DNA of 64,000 nt from NCBI RefSeq assembly GCF_004119455.1, contig NZ_NRQT01000001.1:434001-498000 (forward strand). Direction: 5' to 3'. The stretch is from Chryseobacterium sp. CH25. Lineage in GTDB: Bacteria; Bacteroidota; Bacteroidia; Flavobacteriales; Weeksellaceae. Positions 55,577 to 62,243 of the stretch are shown in pieces (positions within the stretch are counted from its first letter, which is position 1; the number at the start of each line of letters is the position of its first letter). Below the pieces are notes generated by a model. That model had not been told where the DNA came from, made no database searches, and worked only from the letters and a program-made list of their open reading frames with translations. The position numbers and the translations under genes were made by a program.

Positions 55577-57676
55577 TTAATATTGAATGGTTATTTTTTC
55601 TGTCTTTGCTACCTGATTGTTTTTCAGCATTGGTTTTAATAAATAAGTATAATCATTCCCTACCTGGATAGATTTATCTTCCAAAAAGTTCTGATTTCCT
55701 GTTAATGTTCCCCAAAGACTTGGTTTTTCTGTGCCTTTCTGACGGTACACAACAATTTCCCCTACTCCATTTCCATTGATCTTCCAGTTCAGTTCAATCT
55801 GTGCTTTACTTTTGCTTGCTGAACCGGAGAGATTGGTAAGAATGGATTGTGGCTTAAAGCTGTTGCTTCTGAGAGTTATTTCCTGAGATTTATCTGACTG
55901 CAGTTTGCTTTTATCTATAGCAAGCATATAGTACGTATACTGCTTATTCACCTCCACGTCTTTATCTGTATAGATATAATCGGGTTTGATCTCTTTGGTT
56001 TCATAGATCATTTTCCAGCTCTTATCTTCTGAATCTTTGGCCTGACGGAATAACTGATGGGAAATAACATCATCACTATGACTTTTCAGCCAGTGTAGCG
56101 TTATTTTTCCGTCGTCTTCCAATTTGTATTCAGTAAACACAGGAGCCTGTGGCTTTACTTTATCTGGTTTTTCCAGCTCAAGAATAATGGATGGTTTTGA
56201 TTGATTCTTGCGTCGGTCTGTAGCCGTGATGTAATAATAAACCTTAGAGTTCAGGTTCTCCAGTACAACTTTATCTTCAAACTTATTTTTAGTAATCGCC
56301 TGAGGAGTAAGCCTTACCAATTCATCTCCTTTTTGAATTCCTCTGAAAACATGATAACCTTCAAGGTCTTTTTCTGTATTGGCTTTCCACTCCAAGTGAA
56401 CGACTCCCAGAGAATCGATTTTTCCTTTAAAATCGGCTGGTGTTTCCGGAGGTGTTGTATCATTGGGTTGTGCTAGGACTGAGAACGATTCACGTTTATC
56501 ACCACCTTTTCCAATGGCCTGGATTTTATAATAATTGGATGGTGCAAGGCTTTTTGTTACTAAATTCCTTTCAGTAACAGGAATTTTGTTTTTGATGGCT
56601 TTGTAGCTATTCTGTGCATCTGTTTTGGAATGCAACAGTTCAAAGGAAACAATATCCTTTTCAGCTTCTTTAGGAAATTCCCATTCTAAAGCAATGCTTT
56701 CGTCTTCGCCGATACTCAATTCAGAAATCCTTGGCGTAGCTTCCATGCTTTTTTTACCCACACCGGAAACAATCTCAGAGTAAGGTCCATACTCTCCAAA
56801 AATAGTTTTCCCGCGGATTCTGTAACTGAATTTTGCATTATTCTGTTTCAGGGAGTCTACAAAGACCATTCCCTGGGTTTGTCTGCCGTCATTATCATTC
56901 ATATTCATCACCGGAAGGTCTCCCAGTTCTTTAAACGCGGCTCCTTCCTGAGCTCTCTCTACATAATAAGCGGTATAAGTTTCGCGAAGCTGCAGATATT
57001 CCCAGGACAGTGTTACCGTTTGGTCTCTAAATATTCCAATAAAATCCAGTGGTTTAGGCAGTTCATTCGTTGCAGTGAGAGAAGCCAGAGCTTCTCCTTT
57101 TACAGAAATTACATTTATAGATTTTCCATCCTGTGCTGTACTTACCGTGTAAAGGTATCTTTCATTGGGTTTTACGTCAGTATCGGTATAGCCCCATCCG
57201 GCAAGTTTTGCGACTTCAAAATCCAGATCAGCTGCCATAAGGGCATAGGCAAAACGCTGTTCTATTTCTGCAGATTTATTGACAACACCTTCTAGTTTAC
57301 CCTGCTTTTCTCCCATTTCCACCTCAAAACTATCCCCGAAAAGAGACTGGGCTACAATAGCAGCATTGTCATTTTTTTCTACTACTTTCTTCCATTCACT
57401 TTCAGAAGCAGCTTTAAAAGTTCCAAGGTCTTTTTCTTCAGGTTTTGGAAGTACTTTTCCATTTCTGGCCAGAACATACCTTTTTAAAGCAAAGCCTGTT
57501 TTATTGGCTCTTTGCCAAGCTAAAGGCTCGTCTACAGCCCATCTTAATGATATTTTGTCTTTCTTCGCGTCCGTTTTCAGACGTATATGAGGGGTAATAG
57601 GTTTGTCAGCATTCTTTTGCTGTCCCCAGACAACACTGCATAGCAGCATTGTAAAAAGCAATAAATATTTTTTCAA
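55577..57676 (-). CDS. Fibronectin type III repeat secreted protein, first gene of the surface operon
   Basis: A 699-residue exported protein (signal MKKYLLLFTMLLCSVVWGQ). At least four FN3-like domains are visible from about residue 200 on, including PKPLDFIGIFRDQTVTLSWE, TPRISELSIGEDESIALEWE, DFKGKIDSLGVVHLEWKANT and APVFTEYKLEDDGKITLHWL. The N-terminal 190 residues are a charged, unrecognised domain. There is no T9SS sorting tail, so it may stay periplasmic or associate with other surface components. It lies 57 bp downstream of an orphan immunity-like gene of the toxin locus and 11 bp before the SprB-repeat gene. The contiguity suggests cotranscription with the toxin region. Confidence 0.82.
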   Translation of the reverse strand: MKKYLLLFTMLLCSVVWGQQKNADKPITPHIRLKTDAKKDKISLRWAVDEPLAWQRANKTGFALKRYVLARNGKVLPKPEEKDLGTFKAASESEWKKVVEKNDNAAIVAQSLFGDSFEVEMGEKQGKLEGVVNKSAEIEQRFAYALMAADLDFEVAKLAGWGYTDTDVKPNERYLYTVSTAQDGKSINVISVKGEALASLTATNELPKPLDFIGIFRDQTVTLSWEYLQLRETYTAYYVERAQEGAAFKELGDLPVMNMNDNDGRQTQGMVFVDSLKQNNAKFSYRIRGKTIFGEYGPYSEIVSGVGKKSMEATPRISELSIGEDESIALEWEFPKEAEKDIVSFELLHSKTDAQNSYKAIKNKIPVTERNLVTKSLAPSNYYKIQAIGKGGDKRESFSVLAQPNDTTPPETPADFKGKIDSLGVVHLEWKANTEKDLEGYHVFRGIQKGDELVRLTPQAITKNKFEDKVVLENLNSKVYYYITATDRRKNQSKPSIILELEKPDKVKPQAPVFTEYKLEDDGKITLHWLKSHSDDVISHQLFRQAKDSEDKSWKMIYETKEIKPDYIYTDKDVEVNKQYTYYMLAIDKSKLQSDKSQEITLRSNSFKPQSILTNLSGSASKSKAQIELNWKINGNGVGEIVVYRQKGTEKPSLWGTLTGNQNFLEDKSIQVGNDYTYLLKPMLKNNQVAKTEKITIQY

Positions 57677-57733
57677 CGTATATTGTGTTTTTATGTTTAT
57701 TATTTTGTTTTGGTTGTTAGTTTTTTTGATTGC

Positions 57734-58279
57734 TTAAGATTTAGAAACATTGTTTATTAAAGTGGTATTTTTAAAATTTAATTGAGCAATTTCCAATTTA
57801 CTTTCAAAATAAAGTAAGTTTGTTTTCTTAATAAAAAATGTCTCCAATTCACTATTTAAACATTCATAAATTATATATTTCATCTTATCATAATACAGGC
57901 TGCTTATCTTTCTGGAGTCTCTAAATCTATTTAAGTTTTTATGTTCAACAGACAAGTGGGCTATCAACCTTATAATTTGAAAATTTTTTCTTTTTGTTTT
58001 TTCTAGACAGTTTAAAGTCACAAACAAAGCTTCTATTAAATCTAATATACTTTCCTCATAAGCGAATAACCCAAGTTTAAAACCTTCTGTTTTTTTACTT
58101 GATTTCGATCTATAGATCCTCTCTAATTGTTTGTCCTTACTACTTTTACTATTCCAATTTTCATCAATATCTTTTTCATCAAAATGATATTCATAATCCA
58201 GCCATAAAAATTCATCTTTTAAATTTTTATAAGTACCCACATGATGTGAATAGTTTTCTTGAATAGTTTTCCAATCCAT
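57734..58279 (-). CDS. Orphan immunity-like protein 1
   Basis: A 181-residue acidic, AT-rich-coded cytoplasmic protein with no signal peptide. Segments such as NYSHHVGTYKNLKDEFLWLD and NLLYFESKLEIAQLNFKNTT show no family I recognise. It is one of a run of four small genes in the same direction after a toxin-like gene, the usual layout of immunity arrays in polymorphic-toxin loci. Function is inferred from position and composition only. Confidence 0.5.
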   Translation of the reverse strand: MDWKTIQENYSHHVGTYKNLKDEFLWLDYEYHFDEKDIDENWNSKSSKDKQLERIYRSKSSKKTEGFKLGLFAYEESILDLIEALFVTLNCLEKTKRKNFQIIRLIAHLSVEHKNLNRFRDSRKISSLYYDKMKYIIYECLNSELETFFIKKTNLLYFESKLEIAQLNFKNTTLINNVSKS

Positions 58280-58353
58280 TATTAATAATCAGTATACTTT
58301 GAATTGTTTTATATACAATTTTTAGTTCATATTTTACAGATCAAATATCCTTT

Positions 58354-58878
58354 CTACCTATCTCCATTGTTATTTAACAAATTATATTTTTTGATTATAA
58401 TATCTCTTAACTTTATTATATCATTCTTGTACTCTACATTGTAATTAGATAGTATTTCCTTTATTAGATTTATTAGCAAGTCATAATTAGACGTTCTTAT
58501 AATTTTAGGATTCTTATATTCATTAATCAAATATTTTTCAACAAAAAGCATCGATTTAAATCTTATAGTCATCGAATCATCAAAACCTCCTAATGTATTT
58601 ATTTTACTCTCAATTACATCTATAAGTGAGTGTATATTTATAATCGCATTTTCCAATTCAAATCTCTCTTCATACTCTTCTTTACTTCCTGCTATATTGA
58701 GTAGTTTCATTTTAAGATGCTCTCTAATATTTTGTTTTTCATCAAAACTCTTTAGATTCCATTTCGTTTCGTATAACAAATGGTTTAAGCATATCAATTC
58801 ATTTGAATTCCCATTTTCAATTTTTCCGTAATCATTATAAAGCTTATACAGTTCATAAATTTCATCTAGTATATCCAT
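58354..58878 (-). CDS. Orphan immunity-like protein 2
   Basis: A 174-residue soluble, largely helical protein starting MDILDEIYELYKLYNDYGK. A TTG 12 bases upstream could also serve, but the ATG at 58876-58878 fits better. No family is recognised. Its position in the array between other small soluble proteins supports an immunity-type role, with no direct evidence. Confidence 0.5.
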   Translation of the reverse strand: MDILDEIYELYKLYNDYGKIENGNSNELICLNHLLYETKWNLKSFDEKQNIREHLKMKLLNIAGSKEEYEERFELENAIINIHSLIDVIESKINTLGGFDDSMTIRFKSMLFVEKYLINEYKNPKIIRTSNYDLLINLIKEILSNYNVEYKNDIIKLRDIIIKKYNLLNNNGDR

Positions 58879-58985
58879 AGTATTTCTCAACGCTTATTTG
58901 GTATATTTTCCATTAGTAGCTGACTATATTTTGTAGTCACTACTTTATCAGTTTTTTTTATCTATTTGTAAGTATACTTTTTAGA

Positions 58986-59558
58986 TTATCCATTTATTTT
59001 TTCAATATGTAAATAAGACCATTTTTGATATTCTTTTAAATTATCTGGTGATAATCCATTATTGCTGAGAAATTCATTTATTAAATCATAATCAATTCTA
59101 TTAAAATCCTCTCCTAGCTTAGGAATATCAAATTCTTTTTTCATTACTTCAGATACTCCAAAATTGTCAACCAAACAAATTTTCTCATGCCCATTGTGTT
59201 TGAAATATTTCTGAGATATTGAAAAATCAAGCTGTCCTCTATTAAATTTTGCAATTCTTCCATCGCCTATAGTTGATTGATAATATGCAAAGAGTATGAT
59301 TGTATTAAATTTACTTGAGAGCCTTCTTAAAAATTCATCATATAAATAAACAGAATAATTAAATTCAAGTTCTATTTCACACCAATAGTTATTATAATTA
59401 TTGGATAAAATGATTGTTTCATTACTATTTTGGGAATAATACAACGGTTTAGATTCATCAATCATCTCTTGTCTTCCAATGATATGGTAATTTTTTAATT
59501 CATCTAAAATTACCTTTAGATCTTCCAATTTTATAAATGCTTTTGAAAATGTTCCCAT
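58986..59558 (-). CDS. Immunity-like protein coupled to a toxin remnant
   Basis: A 190-residue soluble protein (MGTFSKAFIKLEDLKVILDE) of no recognised family, ending SYLHIEKING. Its ATG overlaps the stop of the 33-codon remnant at 59558-59659, in the TAATG arrangement typical of translationally coupled toxin-immunity pairs. This suggests it was once the immunity gene of a toxin whose C-terminus has been reduced to that remnant. Otherwise unrecognised. Confidence 0.55.
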   Translation of the reverse strand: MGTFSKAFIKLEDLKVILDELKNYHIIGRQEMIDESKPLYYSQNSNETIILSNNYNNYWCEIELEFNYSVYLYDEFLRRLSSKFNTIILFAYYQSTIGDGRIAKFNRGQLDFSISQKYFKHNGHEKICLVDNFGVSEVMKKEFDIPKLGEDFNRIDYDLINEFLSNNGLSPDNLKEYQKWSYLHIEKING

Positions 59559-59659
59559 TATTTTAATATTTGTCCAAGTTCTTGCAATGAATTCACTACT
59601 GTTACCCCTGTTGGCGCGAGTATCTTGCTCGTGTCCGCTCTACCTATTAACGTATTGAT
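59558..59659 (-). pseudogene. Displaced toxin C-terminal remnant
   Basis: An open stretch of 33 codons between a TGA (59660-59662) and a TAA (59558-59560) reads INTLIGRADTSKILAPTGVT followed by VVNSLQELGQILK. It has no start codon of its own and a visibly higher GC content than the AT-rich genes on both sides. Its stop overlaps the ATG of the immunity-like gene at 59558. These features fit a leftover C-terminal end of a recombined polymorphic toxin. Short length limits confidence. Confidence 0.45.
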
Positions 59660-60273
59660 TCAATTTTTTGTAGTTTTTTTTTAAATCCATTACTAGCTAA
59701 ATCTAAAAGATTGTTATTATAATCCAGTATATTCTGTAACATGTTAAATTCAAAATCATTATCACACATAAAAAGAATTTTTCTTAAAGTAATATTTATC
59801 TTATATCTAATAATATTTTTATTTTGATCGTAAAATAAAAATATATCAGCTTGATCATTTTGTGATAGTTGATAAAGCCTTTTTTCAACTCCATCCACAT
59901 TAATGAAATAATTATAGAAAATAGTTGTACTATCTTCATAAAAATCATCAGACTTAATCGTTTTACTAAATTTACTAAGAATATTTTCTTTCCATTCATC
60001 ATATATATTTTCCACCGAGTAAAATTGTAAATTGTCCAAATCAATTCCTTCCGAATATTCAAGTCGTATTTTTTCAATTTCAAGAAAAGTAAATGTTTCT
60101 TGGAATATTTGAAATATTTGAAATATTAAATCATAATTTATCTGATTACCTTGGAATTTACCTTCAATTTTATGTTCAAAAAATTCTCGGTTATCGATAG
60201 TAGTTACAACCTCTATAGAATTCTTAACAAACCAATTATACCATATTTCAGATACATTTAAATACTTATTCAT
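59647..60273 (-). CDS. Probable immunity protein for the toxin-like gene at 60276
   Basis: A 208-residue soluble protein (MNKYLNVSEIWYNWFVKNSI) with a highly acidic, AT-rich coding style. No known family. It begins two bases after the stop of the secreted toxin-like gene at 60276-61130, the spacing expected of a toxin-immunity pair. A short tandem of IFQIFQIFQ near residues 50-58 is a small anomaly, probably a local repeat expansion. Confidence 0.6.
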   Translation of the reverse strand: MNKYLNVSEIWYNWFVKNSIEVVTTIDNREFFEHKIEGKFQGNQINYDLIFQIFQIFQETFTFLEIEKIRLEYSEGIDLDNLQFYSVENIYDEWKENILSKFSKTIKSDDFYEDSTTIFYNYFINVDGVEKRLYQLSQNDQADIFLFYDQNKNIIRYKINITLRKILFMCDNDFEFNMLQNILDYNNNLLDLASNGFKKKLQKIESIR

Positions 60274-60275
60274 AA

Positions 60276-61130
60276 TTAAGGTTTTAGTTTTGTTAAATCA
60301 AAATTAAATGTACTTCCATCTTTTAGAAAAACTCTTATATTTTTTAAAGTCCCATCATTCTTAATAGTGAATGCATTCCTACCTATTGAAGCATTAAACT
60401 GTTGTTCAACGTACTGTCTTGTAACTACCTGAATTGACCCATCATTTTTTGTAAAACTATCAAAAGGAATTTTCAAATATCCTTCTGTTCCAATCCATTG
60501 AAAGTTTGGATCTGCTTTAATTTTTGATGACATTTCATTAATTCTTGTTGCAAAGAAATTAAAGTTTTTATCTAGTTCTTTCATAGTAAACGCCGTTCCA
60601 TTTTCAAAAAAACCTTCTATTGCTTGTAAATTATCTTTTGGAAATATACTCTTCTGATCTGTAAGAACAAATATTTCATCTGCCAAAGCAATTTCTTTAG
60701 CCTCAATATTGACTCCTTGTAATATATAAGCTCCTCCTTTTGAATTTGATGCTAAAACATATTTAGTAACATCATCACTTACTCCTATTTTATTTAAATT
60801 AGTTTTAATCAGTTGTGTAAAATTAAGCTCTCTTGCCCCTTGTATACTTTCTTTAATTGCCTTCCACTTCTTATACCCACCCGCTTTTTCAATCGCGCTC
60901 AGGTTTTTAGAAACGAGGTTCAGTTCATCTGCATTTTTCCTTAATGCAGGAGCTTCCTCTGCCAGGATCTGCCAGGCTTTGAAACCATCTTCTTCATTAA
61001 CAATACTTCTAAAGACTGCATTGCCTTGGGATAAATCGTTTACAAAGTCATCAAAATTGCAGGACTGTGCTGATAAAAGATTGATAAGCAGCAGTCCTAT
61101 TACCGTTAATAAGTTTCTATACCACATCAT
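60276..61130 (-). CDS. Signal-peptide-bearing toxin-like protein
   Basis: A 284-residue protein. The N-terminal hydrophobic stretch (MMWYRNLLTVIGLLLINLLS then AQSCNFDDF) reads as a signal peptide. Residues about 25-100 (DEDGFKAWQILAEEAPALRK-type and LSAIEKAGGYKKWKAI) resemble pre-toxin segments seen just before C-terminal toxin domains in Bacteroidota polymorphic toxins. The final ~170 residues show no known catalytic motif. It overlaps the upstream immunity-like gene by 14 bp and is followed by its own immunity candidate. It looks like a detached toxin cassette given its own export signal, or a fragment that gained one. Confidence 0.6.
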   Translation of the reverse strand: MMWYRNLLTVIGLLLINLLSAQSCNFDDFVNDLSQGNAVFRSIVNEEDGFKAWQILAEEAPALRKNADELNLVSKNLSAIEKAGGYKKWKAIKESIQGARELNFTQLIKTNLNKIGVSDDVTKYVLASNSKGGAYILQGVNIEAKEIALADEIFVLTDQKSIFPKDNLQAIEGFFENGTAFTMKELDKNFNFFATRINEMSSKIKADPNFQWIGTEGYLKIPFDSFTKNDGSIQVVTRQYVEQQFNASIGRNAFTIKNDGTLKNIRVFLKDGSTFNFDLTKLKP

Positions 61131-61674
61131 TTATGAAGTTTTTATTTTCCAGGCTATACTCCAGAGTTTGGGCTTCTCCTGTTAGTTTATCTTTGTATAA
61201 AAATTTAACGTTATCTCCTTGTCGCCACATTTTTTCAAATTTCAGTTTCTCGAAGGGATATGTTTTTTGCAGCAGCTTTTGCTCTTTCAAATCCACTACC
61301 CAAACACTACGTTGTCTTAGGACAAAAAGTTTATCGTCCCAGAAGTTGTTTTCAATAAAAGTATTATTTGTTCCTACCTCTGCATCATACTTTTTCAAGC
61401 TAAGATCATGAGTATTCATGATAATCAGACCATAAGGAATAAATACAAATGCTCCATCTCCGGATTCAAGTTTAAATTTTTCTAAATCGGCTTCCAGTCC
61501 ACACCCTTTTCCTTCATAGTCTAAAAGAGAATGGATAAACAAATTATCATCAAAATACAACCTGAATCTCCATAAAGTAAATCCATAAAAAGGTTCATCA
61601 AATTCTGTTGAAACCAGTTTGATGTTCTTGAATTTTGATTCAAAAATGTAGGATTTGTCTAATGCTAAGGACAT
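61117..61674 (-). CDS. Immunity-like protein, paralogue B
   Basis: A 185-residue soluble protein (MSLALDKSYIFESKFKNIKL) sharing length and most motifs with the next gene upstream (VSTEFDEPFYGFTLW vs VTTEFDEPHYGYEIW; FVFIPYGLIIMNT vs FIFIPYGLLLLNT; FEKMW in both). It ends in the signal of the toxin-like gene with a 14-bp overlap. The pair arose by duplication. Presumed immunity function by context; family not recognised. Confidence 0.65.
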   Translation of the reverse strand: MSLALDKSYIFESKFKNIKLVSTEFDEPFYGFTLWRFRLYFDDNLFIHSLLDYEGKGCGLEADLEKFKLESGDGAFVFIPYGLIIMNTHDLSLKKYDAEVGTNNTFIENNFWDDKLFVLRQRSVWVVDLKEQKLLQKTYPFEKLKFEKMWRQGDNVKFLYKDKLTGEAQTLEYSLENKNFINDVV

Positions 61675-61683
61675 ACAGTATTA

Positions 61684-62243
61684 TTATTTATGTGTGTTTT
61701 CAAAAGCATAAGCCTCTGTATTAAAAATTAAAGTATCACTCTTGTCAAGCTCTTTATCTTTATATAAAAAAAGATTTTGTTTTTCACAATCCACATTTTT
61801 TCAAATACTAATTTTTGATAAGGATATATCTTTTCAATAAACCTATTCTTATCCATATCTACAATACAAATAACTCTTTGGTTTAATACAATAAGAAAAT
61901 CATTTAAAAACAGATTAGAAATGAATTTATTATTATCATTCTCAATGCTTTTATCATATTTTTTAAGTTCTAGACTTTCAGTATTTAATAGTAAAAGACC
62001 ATATGGAATAAATATAAATTTTCCATTGGATGATTCTAAAACAAAATTTTCAAGATTTTCAGGAAGTCCAAAAAACTTATTCTCATAATTTAAATACTCA
62101 TGGTGGAATACTTCCCCATTAATATATACTTTACATTTCCAAATTTCATATCCGTAATGAGGTTCATCAAACTCCGTTGTGACAAGCTGAATATCATTAA
62201 ATTTGGATTTAAACGTCTGTGGCTGATATGGATCTAAGGACAT
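61684..62243 (-). CDS. Immunity-like protein, paralogue A (frameshifted near C-terminus)
   Basis: As sequenced the frame runs 62243 to 61728 (171 residues) and ends FYIKIKSLTRVIL. One added base in the A run at about 61766-61772 gives FLYKDKELDKSDTLIFNTEA and a stop at 61684-61686, for 186 residues. The restored tail aligns with paralogue B (FLYKDKLTGEAQTLEYSLEN), which has 185 residues. Its ATG lies 10 bp inside the end of the upstream toxin gene, the overlap typical of toxin-immunity couples, so it is the likely immunity protein for the TNT-like toxin. Confidence 0.7.

Noticed and set aside
52350-57676. A large adhesin operon misread as toxin delivery
   Set aside because: Considered as a firm call of a toxin-delivery apparatus, but the only link is position and strand, so it is reported as a finding rather than a function.
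58890-58985. A second possible toxin remnant (TDKVVTTKYSQLLMENIPNKR) upstream of orphan immunity-like gene 2
   Set aside because: It opens only after an in-frame stop, has the same AT-rich composition as its surroundings and no clear junction overlap with an ATG other than a weak TTG. Too little to call.
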